A stretch of DNA of 35,546 nucleotides from positions 1 through 35,546 of the forward strand of contig ONWU01000028.1 of assembly GCA_900321655.1 (NCBI GenBank). The letters are read 5' to 3'. This stretch comes from an uncultured Bacteroidales bacterium (GTDB lineage: Bacteria > Bacteroidota > Bacteroidia > Bacteroidales > UBA932). Shown in pieces: positions 25,701-33,656 of this stretch. The translations under genes and the position numbers were made by a program. The notes beneath the pieces are model-generated. The model made no database searches, was not told the origin of the DNA, and saw nothing but the letters and a program-made list of their open reading frames with translations. Position 1 is the stretch's first letter. Every line of letters starts with the position of its first letter.

Positions 25701-25942
25701 CCAGCTTCTGGTGGAGAGACGGTAAATACATCCGTCTGAAGACCGCTCAGCTGGGTTATACCCTTCCCAAGACCTTCACCCGCCGCTTCGGCGTAGAGGG
25801 ACTGCGTCTTTTCGTGGAAGGCAACAACCTGTTCACCCTCTCCGGCCTGCCGAAGGGCGTAGACCCGGAATCCCCGGGTGTGAACAACGGCTACTACCCG
25901 CAGCAGCGCAACCTGATGGGCGGCATTACCTTAACCTTCTAA
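22772..25942 (+). CDS. SusC/RagA-family TonB-dependent outer-membrane transporter, operon 2
   Basis: A 1,056-residue outer-membrane importer. Signal peptide about 1-24; carboxypeptidase-regulatory-like Ig domain about 26-98; TonB box/plug start EDVVVVGYGTAKK (104-116); then QVLAGKLPG, YVVDGFPVDNI and GASAAVYG, the normal SusC plug order; a barrel to the C-terminal ITLTF. It should work with the SusD protein encoded 12 bp downstream to bring an oligosaccharide into the periplasm. Length is standard. It has only two or three of the ATCGGCC heptamers, fewer than its enzyme neighbours. Confidence 0.97.
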   Translation: MKTIIRLMVTSLAALLLAQGVALAQKTATGRVTDPEGQPLAGVTVMVKGTQTGTMTGPDGSWSLKVPEGAVLEFSSLGLATVTQTYKGEARVNITMQEDTYYLEDVVVVGYGTAKKETLTAAVSAIKGDELLKSPSTNVSQVLAGKLPGISSVQESGEPGLDQASLRIRGSVYGVSYVVDGFPVDNINDIDPSDIESVSVLKDGASAAVYGLKAAGGVIIITTKKGNKGDVHITYNGSVGASMNANFPQFMNGPQFAYYYNMAQMMDQLASGVISDRSEYVPYFSKENVNAMTNGNPNDGWDNVDYIKKVFGTGITQKHNVTVQGGNDKIRYFVGAGFLGQNGNIKGYNYNRFNLRANVESKIGKYLTFTAGLSGVVGNRHTPRFASGGSDGGTYEVGYFSIARQTIGMLPFLPEKVGDYYTGAYANNQGYPYSPLAALYESGNKTTKSLSASANASLAWDIPWVKGLQLKVSGAYDNSNSYNKNLDTPYYVMAASRAADGSWNWVGPLVDVNGASDGIKLGEGSWYSESLTGQVSLSYANTFGKHGVEALVLTELRDYKTNNLSAYVKNLPFALLPELNNGTPTASPVLGSSNASRSAGYVGRIRYNYDEKYLAEFTGRVDGSYKFAGMTKTRWGFFPSASLGWRLSQEDFLKGSTILDDLKLRASVGLLGSDNVSAFMFLSQYAEGGKVVYSGGATPSYYTYGIPNRDLTWEKTLSYNIGTDFSLWGGLLGGEIDLFYNYTYDILTGNSGGKPSSMGGYYPTYINKNAIDSKGIDILLTHKNRFDLGGKPFFYEVGATLTYSKTRWLVYQDQPNVPEWQKRTGTTYGAHWGWLAEGLYRSEEEIDNSAWYGTRPNVGDIKYTDLNGDGKIDWDDRGIFGKSNRPELTFGLNFNAGWNGFDMNLQFTGGALFQVSMTGTYYNGYDDNTIWTQTFKEGSNSPLFLVEGAYSLDNPGGEWPRLTLATTGHGGDNGLASSFWWRDGKYIRLKTAQLGYTLPKTFTRRFGVEGLRLFVEGNNLFTLSGLPKGVDPESPGVNNGYYPQQRNLMGGITLTF

Positions 25943-25954
25943 ACAGACAGCATC

Positions 25955-27610
25955 ATGAAAAAGATTTTGATTCTTGCCTCTGCAGTCGCGATGCTTTCTG
26001 CTACCGCCTGCAACAAGCTTTTGGACCTCACCCCCAGGGACAGCATCTCTGACAAGGTGATGTGGGCCGATGTTAAATCGGCCGAATATGCCGTCAATTC
26101 CATCTACTCCTACGTGTACGACATCTACGCCAGCTACCCCTGCTGGGCGGGAATGACGGAATCCCTCACGGACCAGATGAAATACGGTTCCACCCTCTAT
26201 AGCAGCATGTGCTTCATTCCCAGCGAAATCGCCTATGGCGGATCCACGCTCACAGCCAACTATGTGGACGTCTACCTGGGCGTCTGGGGCAGCCTGTACG
26301 GCAACATCCGCCGCACCAACGAAGCCATCTACAACCTCCACACCCTGGGAGGAGAGCTCCCCGATGCCGACAAGGCCCGTCTGGAGGGCGAACTTCGCCT
26401 GATGCGCGGCTGGCTGTACTTTGAGCTGGTCAAGCGCTACAAGGAAGTCATTATCTACGACGAAGACCTCACCGCCATCACCAAGGACAAGGCCCTCTCT
26501 TCCGAGGCCGACGGCTGGAAGATGATCAAGGAAGACCTCGCCTTCGCCCAGCAGAACCTTCCCGAGAAGGCCGAAGCCCGCGGCCGTCTGGACAAGGGTG
26601 CCGCCTACGCCCTGGCCTCCCGTGCCCTGCTGTATGCCAAGGACTACGAAGGCGTCATTGCGGCCGCCAATAAGGTGAAAGAACTGGGCTACGGACTGGA
26701 AGACGACTACGCCGGTGTCTTCAACGGCGGCGGAAAGGAAAGCATCCTCCAGTACAACTTCTCCTATGCCGACAACGTGATGCACTCCTTCGACTTCTAC
26801 TACAGCCCGGGCGGAGACTTCGTCCAGGTGGGCCTGCAGGGCGGTGCTTACGGAACGCCCACCCAGGAGATGGTAGAAAGCTACGAGCTGGCTACCGGCG
26901 GCTTCCCGGACTGGAGCCCCTGGCACGGCACCACCACGGAAAATCCTCCGTACGAGCTGCTGGAACCCCGTTTCCAGGCCACCATCCTCTACAACGGCGC
27001 CTCCTGGAAGGGCCGCACCATCGAGCCCTACGTGGGCGGTGAGGACGGCTGGGCCGAGTGGAGAAAAGAATCCCAGCCCCAGGGCCGTACCACCACCGGT
27101 TACTACCTGAAAAAGGGTGTGGACCAGAAGCACTCCTTTGCCGAGCGTGACGCTTCCCACGGCCTTCAGCCCGCCATCGTCCTCCGTTACGGAGAGGTGC
27201 TCCTGAACAAGGCCGAGGCCTGCTACCGCAACAACGACCCCACCGGTGCCAACGAAGCCGTCCGCGCCATCCGCGCCCGCGTGGGCCTGCCCTACACAGA
27301 CCTCGCCGGTGACGAGCTGTGGGCAGCCATCCGCCAGGAGCGCCGCGTGGAACTGGCCTACGAAGGCCTGTGGTTCTGGGATCTGCTGCGCTGGCAGGAT
27401 GCCGCCAAGCCCTATCCTGTGGGCCTGAACGGCTACCAGGTGCACGGCCTGAAGATTGCCCCTGCTGCCGTAAGCGGACAGTTCGAATATACCTATGTGT
27501 CGGTGGACGACAAGGACCGCAACTTCCCCCAGAAGATGTACCGTTTCCCCATGCCGGCAGATGAACTCAACAGTAACGCCCTTGTAGAACAATATGCCGA
27601 ATGGAAATAG
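25955..27610 (+). CDS. SusD/RagB-family outer-membrane nutrient-binding lipoprotein, operon 2
   Basis: The classic SusD partner of the preceding SusC, 551 residues. It has a lipobox (SATAC, Cys19), the SusD opening LLDLTPRDSISD, a TPR helical core with LRLMRGWLYFELVKRY, and the C-terminal SusD_RagB part (ALRYGEVLLNKAEACYR-like segment, then RQERRVELAYEGLWFWDLLRW). It sits on the cell surface and binds the glycan over the SusC barrel. It is 4 bp before the DUF5018 lipoprotein gene. Confidence 0.96.
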   Translation: MKKILILASAVAMLSATACNKLLDLTPRDSISDKVMWADVKSAEYAVNSIYSYVYDIYASYPCWAGMTESLTDQMKYGSTLYSSMCFIPSEIAYGGSTLTANYVDVYLGVWGSLYGNIRRTNEAIYNLHTLGGELPDADKARLEGELRLMRGWLYFELVKRYKEVIIYDEDLTAITKDKALSSEADGWKMIKEDLAFAQQNLPEKAEARGRLDKGAAYALASRALLYAKDYEGVIAAANKVKELGYGLEDDYAGVFNGGGKESILQYNFSYADNVMHSFDFYYSPGGDFVQVGLQGGAYGTPTQEMVESYELATGGFPDWSPWHGTTTENPPYELLEPRFQATILYNGASWKGRTIEPYVGGEDGWAEWRKESQPQGRTTTGYYLKKGVDQKHSFAERDASHGLQPAIVLRYGEVLLNKAEACYRNNDPTGANEAVRAIRARVGLPYTDLAGDELWAAIRQERRVELAYEGLWFWDLLRWQDAAKPYPVGLNGYQVHGLKIAPAAVSGQFEYTYVSVDDKDRNFPQKMYRFPMPADELNSNALVEQYAEWK

Positions 27611-27614
27611 CCCT

Positions 27615-29300
27615 ATGAAAAGACTTCTTATCATATTGTCTCTGGCCCTGGTGGCAGCTGCCTGCCACCAGCCCGAATACGTGAAGCCCACCGCCGAGAG
27701 GCAGGGCATCACATCCCTGACGGCCTATTTCACCTTCGGTCCCTTCGTGGACCAGGAGATGGCCAAACTCAACATTGACAACCCGGAACAGACCCGTTTC
27801 GTGATTCCGGTTCCCTACTATTATCCCGAAAGCTCCTTCGACGAGACGGAGATTTATATGATCAAGGCCCGCATCACGGCCGAGCTGCAGCCCAACTGCA
27901 AGATCGAGCCCGGTCTGAATGTCCTGGACCTGACGGAAGAGAACGAGTTCACCTACACGGACGCCTCCGGAAACAGCCGCAAGATTGTCATCACCGGTAC
28001 CCGGGTGCACTCCGCCAAGGCCCAGCTCCTCACCTTCGACCTCGTGGAACCCGCCATCAGCGGTATCGTGGACGAGGCGCAGCACAAGGTCTCCCTCGTG
28101 AGCGCCGATGACCTGTCGGCCGCCGTGGCCAAGGTCTCCATCTCTGCCCACGCCTCCATTTCCCCGGATCCTTCCGAGCCCCACGACTACAACAACGGCA
28201 TCACCTTCACGGTGACGGCCGCCAACGGCGTGGACAAGACGGAATACACCGTGATGAAGGAGGTGCCCGAGAAGATCGATTACGGCTTCAACGGCTCCAG
28301 CGTGAAGCAGCTGTTCAACTTTGATCCGGTTTCTAACATCGGACTGCCGCCTTACAACAGCGTCGCCTACATCTCCATGGCCGTTACCGGCAACTTCCTG
28401 GTGGTTTCCACCGGAGACGGAGCGCCCATCTATCTGAACAAGCTCACCGGTGTGAAGGCCGGCAACCTCAATACCGGAGCCGCCACCGTGGCCGGCATCA
28501 CCTCCGACGAGGCCGGTAACCTCCTCCTGTGCAACCACGCCCAGGGCGGTGAGACCTTCACCATCTGGACCTCCGCCTATGTAAATGAGCCTCCTGTGGA
28601 ATTCTATTCCTTTACCAACACCTCCGACCTTCCTATGGGTTACAAGGTGAAAGTGATAGGTGACATCACCGGGAATGCCCAGATCATCGCCACCCTGGAA
28701 GGCATTGACGGAATTACCTCCTCCAGCAAGTTCTGGTCCATCCAGGTAGAAGAGGGCAACGTGGTATCGGCCGAACTGATTGACGCCAGCGCCTCCGGCC
28801 TGGTCTGGGGCAGCGCTCCGGTGAACGTGACCAGTATGTGCGCCGCTTCCGTGAATCCGACCGACGGCTGGTTCGGTGCCTGCTACGATCCCAACGTCCT
28901 CACCTGGGTGAAGGCCGACGGATCCGCCGGTTCCACCGCCTCTACCGGTGACGGCAACAGTTGGGGCTGGAACTACAACTGCTTCGATTCCAAGCAGTTC
29001 AACAACGCTACCTACCTGTCCGGCCTCGTGGTGAGCCACTTCCCGGCCTGGGGCATCGGCCCGCGCCTGTATGTGTACGACATCACCAACCCGGCTGCCG
29101 TGAGCGGAGACTTCGAGTCTACCGGAGCCCTGGTCATGTCCAATACCAACATTGCCTGGTACCAGACGGGAGACTACTCCGTAGCGGCCGGTGATGTGCT
29201 CATCGCTCCTTCGGCCGACGGCTTCATGCTGTACATCTACTATTACGACCATAACTCCCAGGTTATCGGTGGCTATAGCGCAGATTGTATTAAACGATGA
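27615..29300 (+). CDS. DUF5018-type lipoprotein, probable surface glycan-binding protein
   Basis: A surface lipoprotein of 561 residues from ATG 27615 (lipobox AAAC, Cys17). The first about 215 residues look like two Ig-like domains; the rest is a beta-rich domain with repeated strands and a motif GITSDEAGN that recurs as GITNDEAGN in the BACON protein four genes along the operon. DUF5018 proteins commonly follow susD, the place of SusE/SusF-like glycan-binding proteins. No catalytic motif is visible. The first ATG of the frame (27594) lies inside the SusD gene; the later one has the lipoprotein signal. It overlaps the next gene by 4 bp. Confidence 0.75.
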   Translation: MKRLLIILSLALVAAACHQPEYVKPTAERQGITSLTAYFTFGPFVDQEMAKLNIDNPEQTRFVIPVPYYYPESSFDETEIYMIKARITAELQPNCKIEPGLNVLDLTEENEFTYTDASGNSRKIVITGTRVHSAKAQLLTFDLVEPAISGIVDEAQHKVSLVSADDLSAAVAKVSISAHASISPDPSEPHDYNNGITFTVTAANGVDKTEYTVMKEVPEKIDYGFNGSSVKQLFNFDPVSNIGLPPYNSVAYISMAVTGNFLVVSTGDGAPIYLNKLTGVKAGNLNTGAATVAGITSDEAGNLLLCNHAQGGETFTIWTSAYVNEPPVEFYSFTNTSDLPMGYKVKVIGDITGNAQIIATLEGIDGITSSSKFWSIQVEEGNVVSAELIDASASGLVWGSAPVNVTSMCAASVNPTDGWFGACYDPNVLTWVKADGSAGSTASTGDGNSWGWNYNCFDSKQFNNATYLSGLVVSHFPAWGIGPRLYVYDITNPAAVSGDFESTGALVMSNTNIAWYQTGDYSVAAGDVLIAPSADGFMLYIYYYDHNSQVIGGYSADCIKR

Positions 29301-30340
29301 AAAACTTCTTCCACTTCCTGGTGTCCACCCTGCTGGTCCTGTCCTGCACTCCCGACAGTGCAGGCGGGACACCGGAGTGGCCCTGGACAGAACCGGACAC
29401 TCCTCCCGCGGCGGCAGAACCCAATCCTGCCGTCGTGGAAAAGGGGTGGACCAACGTATCGGCCTCCTACACCCTGCCGGAAGGACTGCAGGTCTACAAA
29501 AGCCCTTCCTCCCTGCAGGGCGTGAAAGCCGTGGCCTACCTGGCTGTAGCGGACCCCTCGAAGATTGCCTGGGACGTCTGGAGCATATCCGACCCCGAGA
29601 TGAAGGGAACGGACGAGGCCCTCAAGACGCCTTCAGAGGTGTTCTCGGCCACATCGGCCCCGCTTATCATCAACGGAGGGTACTTCTTTGCTGAAGGAGG
29701 CAAGCGGTATAACGCGTCCGTCGCCTACAGCAGCGGAAAGCGCTATGGCGTGAACCTCAACTACGCTTCCCAGGACTGGGAGACCTACTACTACCCCACC
29801 CGGGGCGTCTTCTACCAGGCCGACGGGAAAACCCTCTACGGATGGACGTATTACACCCCTTCGGGACAGCATTACCTCTATGGGAAGCCCGCCCCGAACA
29901 GCTGGGAGAAAGCTCCGCTGCAGGCTCCTGACGCCAATTTCCCGGAGAAAGCCGCTTCCTTCGCTCCCACCACTGCCATCGGTGCGGGGCCCGTTCTCCT
30001 GCACAACGCGGAAGTGACGGACAGCTGGGAGGCCGAGCTCTTCTACGGAGACGGGGCCGATGACAAGATGCCCAAGGCCCGTCATCCCAGGACCGCCATC
30101 GGCAGCAGCAGCTCCCGCCTGTTCCTGTTTGTCTGCGAAGGACGGCAGATGACGGAAGGCGTGTCCGGTCTCACCACCGCTGAAGTGGCCCGTGTTCTGA
30201 AAGAGCTGGGCTGCACAGAGGCCCTGAACCTGGACGGAGGCGGATCCTCCTGTATGCTGGTGAACGGAAAGTCCACCATCCGGGAATCGGACGGGAAGCA
30301 GCGGGCCGTAGGAAGTGCCATTATCCTCAAGAAAAAATGA
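29297..30340 (+). CDS. Phosphodiester glycosidase (NAGPA-family) lipoprotein
   Basis: A 347-residue lipoprotein (Cys17) of the family that includes the animal 'uncovering enzyme', which splits GlcNAc-1-phosphodiesters. Family motifs present are NGGYFF (from Asn126), the AIGAGPVLL segment, the RTAIG segment, and the signature LNLDGGGSS (Asp313 with three Gly). Bacterial members are poorly characterised, but the fold suggests cleavage of a sugar-1-phosphate diester. With the GlcNAc epimerase and SusCD genes this points to a substrate with phosphodiester-linked amino sugar (inference). Starts and stops overlap by 4 bp with both neighbours, so translation is probably coupled. Confidence 0.85.
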   Translation: MKNFFHFLVSTLLVLSCTPDSAGGTPEWPWTEPDTPPAAAEPNPAVVEKGWTNVSASYTLPEGLQVYKSPSSLQGVKAVAYLAVADPSKIAWDVWSISDPEMKGTDEALKTPSEVFSATSAPLIINGGYFFAEGGKRYNASVAYSSGKRYGVNLNYASQDWETYYYPTRGVFYQADGKTLYGWTYYTPSGQHYLYGKPAPNSWEKAPLQAPDANFPEKAASFAPTTAIGAGPVLLHNAEVTDSWEAELFYGDGADDKMPKARHPRTAIGSSSSRLFLFVCEGRQMTEGVSGLTTAEVARVLKELGCTEALNLDGGGSSCMLVNGKSTIRESDGKQRAVGSAIILKKK

Positions 30341-31716
30341 GAAAACTGACAACCATACTGCTGCTGGCCCTCGCGGCCCTTTCCTGCCAGGCGGAGAAAC
30401 AGAATCCGTGGGACGAGGACTGGGACAAGCCCGACCAGCCGGACAAGCCCCAGCCCGTGGCTACGGCCAAACCCCGCTATGTGTGGATCGATGCCGCCGC
30501 CAACTTCGACGACTACGGAAACAGCCGGGACCGCATCCGCGAAGACTGCAAGAGGATTGCCCAGACCGGGTTCACAGACATCATCGTGGATGTGCGCCCC
30601 ACCACCGGAGACGTCCTTTTCAAGTCTTCCGTGGCTCCTGCCCTGAAGCGGATAGACCGCTGGAAAGGCTCTTCCTACGGATGGGCGGAGAGAACGGCTG
30701 ATTTCGACTACCTCCAGGCCTTCATCGAGGAAGGCCACGCCGCCGGGCTCAAGGTGCACGCCGCCATGAATACGATGGTGGGCGGATACCTTTGCCCCTA
30801 CGGCCTGGGAAAGGAAGGAATGGTTTATTCCGACGAAGCCAAGAGGGAATGGTGCACGGTACAGAACCGTCCGGAAGGGCTTGTCAACTGCTTGGACATA
30901 GACGAGTATGGTGCCCGTTTCCTGAATCCCGCCCACAAGGACGTACAGGCGTTCGTGATCTCCCTGGTGGCCGAACTGGCCGCCTACAAGGAACTGGACG
31001 GCATTGTCCTGGACCGCTGCCGTTACGATGACAGCGGCCTGATGAGCGATTTTTCGGAAACCACCCGGAAAGCCTTCGAGCAGTTCTGCGGGCATAGCGT
31101 GAGCCCCTGGCCTTCGGCCATCTTCGCTCCGGGAACGGAAAGCCTGGGATCGGCCGTCTCCTCCCTTCAGAGGGAATGGCTCACCTTCCGGGCCAGAACC
31201 ATCCACGACCTGGTGGAGAAAGCCGCCAAAAAGGCCCACGAAGTGAACCCCAAGATCCGCTTCGGCACTTATGTGGGAGCCTGGTATTCCAGCTATTACA
31301 CCAGCGGTGTCAACTGGGCCAGTCCCTCCTATAACTGCAAGACGGAATACCTCTGGGCATCGGCCGACTACCAGGCCGCCGGATATGCCGACCATCTGGA
31401 CTATATCTTCCTGGGCGCCTACGCCGGGGCCGACCACATTCACGGAACCACGGAATGGACGATGGAAGGCTTCTGCAAGCTGGGAGCCAAGAGGCTGGCT
31501 TCGGCCGTTCCCTTTGCCGCAGGCCCGGATATCGGCAACAGCAGCGGATTTCCGGAAGGCGGCAAGGGCAGCCTGATGCCGGACATTGTCAAAACCTGTA
31601 TCGGGAATGCCGACGGGCTGTTCATCTTTGACCTTTGTCATATCAAAATGTACGACTACTGGTCTTCCCTGAAAACAGGGATTGACGCTTATTTGAAAAC
31701 TGTAAATAACCAATAA
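30337..31716 (+). CDS. GHL10-type (family-10-like, DUF187) glycosidase lipoprotein
   Basis: A 459-residue lipoprotein (Cys17), with a Pro/Asp/Lys-rich linker (about 21-45) and a TIM barrel from about residue 50. Visible barrel motifs include RYVWIDAAANF, FTDIIVDVRPTTGDV, GLKVHAAMNT, and the active-site-like LDGIVLDRCRYD and YIFLGAYAG. These fit the GHL10 group (YngK-like), related to barrels that act on amino-sugar polymers such as the C-terminal part of PgaB. The exact activity is unproven; deacetylated or phosphate-linked hexosamine chains are a reasonable guess. It overlaps the NAGPA-family gene by 4 bp and lies 1 bp before the BACON gene. Confidence 0.82.
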   Translation: MRKLTTILLLALAALSCQAEKQNPWDEDWDKPDQPDKPQPVATAKPRYVWIDAAANFDDYGNSRDRIREDCKRIAQTGFTDIIVDVRPTTGDVLFKSSVAPALKRIDRWKGSSYGWAERTADFDYLQAFIEEGHAAGLKVHAAMNTMVGGYLCPYGLGKEGMVYSDEAKREWCTVQNRPEGLVNCLDIDEYGARFLNPAHKDVQAFVISLVAELAAYKELDGIVLDRCRYDDSGLMSDFSETTRKAFEQFCGHSVSPWPSAIFAPGTESLGSAVSSLQREWLTFRARTIHDLVEKAAKKAHEVNPKIRFGTYVGAWYSSYYTSGVNWASPSYNCKTEYLWASADYQAAGYADHLDYIFLGAYAGADHIHGTTEWTMEGFCKLGAKRLASAVPFAAGPDIGNSSGFPEGGKGSLMPDIVKTCIGNADGLFIFDLCHIKMYDYWSSLKTGIDAYLKTVNNQ

Positions 31717-31717
31717 T

Positions 31718-33613
31718 ATGAAAAAAGTATTCGCTCTCCTTCTGATAGCAGGCGGTGTGCTCTCTGCCTGCACCAAGGCGCCCGAAGTGGCGACCCAACT
31801 GGAGGTTGATGCCACCGAGCTGGTCATTACCGATGACCCTGGCGTGAAACAGCTGAGTATCAAAGCCAACGGCCCCTGGCATATGGAAATTTCCGAAAAG
31901 TGGGTGGTGGCTTCCAAACTGAGCGGCAGTGGTGACGCCGTCGTGAAATTCGGCGTCCTGCCCAACAAGGACTATTCTTCCCGCGAGGCGCTGATTACCA
32001 TCAAGGCCGGCAGCCAGACCAAAACTGTCAAGCTCACCCAGGCCCAGATGGACGGCATCATCCTGGACGTAGATGCCCTGGATATTGATTATGAAGCCGG
32101 AGAGTATGTCATTCCGGTAGAGACCAACATTGCCATCACGGCCGAATCCGACGCCCCCTGGCTGGAGGTGGACGCTACCAAGGGTCTGGTGGAGAAGGGC
32201 ATCACCATCCGCTACGCCCTCAACCCCGGCCGTGAAAGCCGCGAGGGTCATATCACCATCAGCGGAGATGGCCTGACGCAGGTATTCCCGGTAACCCAGG
32301 GCGCCTTTGAGCCCGAATTCAACCTGGATGACGAGCAGGGCGTAGGCCCCTGGGGCACGCTCAACGCTCCCAAGGAAGGCCTCACCTACACCTTCACGGC
32401 CGTCACCAATATGGACTTCACGGCCGATGCCCCGGATGCCGACTGGATCCACGTCACCAAGGAAGGGGATGTGGTTACCGTCACCATTGACGAAAACCCC
32501 GACGCCGCCCGTGTAGAGTACATTTATATGGGCTGCTCCAAGGAAGACGTGGACTACAGCGACTACGGTGCCATGATCAAGGTTAAGCAGAAGGGACAGG
32601 CCCAGGCCGAAGAGCTCTGGAAGATGGACTTCTACTGGGGCATCTTCCCCCAGAGCACCCGCGTTTCCACGGCTGTTGCGGGAGATTACTTCATCCTGTA
32701 CTCCCCCAATGCCATTACCCCCGGCTTCCATCTGATGAACAAGGCCGATGGCACCGAGGCCGCCGTTGTGGAAGCCCCTGATAACGTGACCGGTATCACC
32801 AACGACGAAGCCGGCAACGTGATTGTGACCACGGGCGGCAATTTCCCCATCAGCACCGAAACCTGGGCCCTGATTCCGGAAGAGCAGATCCCCCTGAAAG
32901 TATACGTACTCACCCAGGAAGAATTCCTTGCCGGCACGGTGGGAGAGCCCATCATTACCTACTATGACGAGTTCTACGGCTATGGCCTGGACAATGCACA
33001 GGTGAACGGAAATGCCAAGGGAGACGGCCTGCTCACGATGACTTCCGGTGCAGCCGGTGGCGGCAGCTTCGTCGTTGCCTGGGAGATCAAGGACGGTGTC
33101 GCGACGGATACGCCCACCGCATCTGCCTCCTGCGCTTCCATCGGCGGAGACCTCTGGGATTCCTTCCACGGTGTTTCCATCGGCGCAGGCACCACGGCAG
33201 CCGAAGGCTTCTACTTCGCCGGTTATCTGGGAGACTATAACCTCCATTACACGGCCAAGGCGGGTGAAGAGACCAGCTGGAGCGTGGCCTTTGAAACCGG
33301 TTACACCTGGGAAGGCGCCATCAATACGGGTGATGTCTTCACCTATGAAGGCCACCGTTACCTGGCCGTTCTGGGTATGAACTACTTCGCCTATTCCGAC
33401 TGGGGCCTGAATCCCTGCAAGATCTGGGTGTTCAATATGGACGACCCGGCAGACCCCGTGCTGGTGATCAACCAGGAGTACTGGGCCAACGAAGAGAACT
33501 GGCAGTACGGAAGCAATACCGACATAGAAGTGGTAGAGGAAGACGGAATGCTGGTGGCCTATCTGGTAGATGTTGCCGCTTCCACCTACCGGAAGCTCGA
33601 AATCCAGCTGTAA
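31718..33613 (+). CDS. Triple-BACON lipoprotein with DUF5018-like C-terminal domain
   Basis: A 631-residue lipoprotein (lipobox SAC, Cys18). Three BACON-type Ig modules follow one another: about 27-109, 114-195 and 215-294, each with the pattern W...G / R..-I.I / V.Q. Residues about 300-631 are a beta-rich domain related to that of the earlier DUF5018 gene (shared GIT.DEAGN). BACON domains are often carbohydrate-binding or spacer modules, so this is likely a tall surface glycan-binding protein. No catalytic motif is seen. It belongs to the same operon and is 43 bp before the MFS gene. Confidence 0.75.
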   Translation: MKKVFALLLIAGGVLSACTKAPEVATQLEVDATELVITDDPGVKQLSIKANGPWHMEISEKWVVASKLSGSGDAVVKFGVLPNKDYSSREALITIKAGSQTKTVKLTQAQMDGIILDVDALDIDYEAGEYVIPVETNIAITAESDAPWLEVDATKGLVEKGITIRYALNPGRESREGHITISGDGLTQVFPVTQGAFEPEFNLDDEQGVGPWGTLNAPKEGLTYTFTAVTNMDFTADAPDADWIHVTKEGDVVTVTIDENPDAARVEYIYMGCSKEDVDYSDYGAMIKVKQKGQAQAEELWKMDFYWGIFPQSTRVSTAVAGDYFILYSPNAITPGFHLMNKADGTEAAVVEAPDNVTGITNDEAGNVIVTTGGNFPISTETWALIPEEQIPLKVYVLTQEEFLAGTVGEPIITYYDEFYGYGLDNAQVNGNAKGDGLLTMTSGAAGGGSFVVAWEIKDGVATDTPTASASCASIGGDLWDSFHGVSIGAGTTAAEGFYFAGYLGDYNLHYTAKAGEETSWSVAFETGYTWEGAINTGDVFTYEGHRYLAVLGMNYFAYSDWGLNPCKIWVFNMDDPADPVLVINQEYWANEENWQYGSNTDIEVVEEDGMLVAYLVDVAASTYRKLEIQL

Positions 33614-33656
33614 TTTCCTTTCTATTCACTAACTTTACGGGATAGAACCTTATTCA

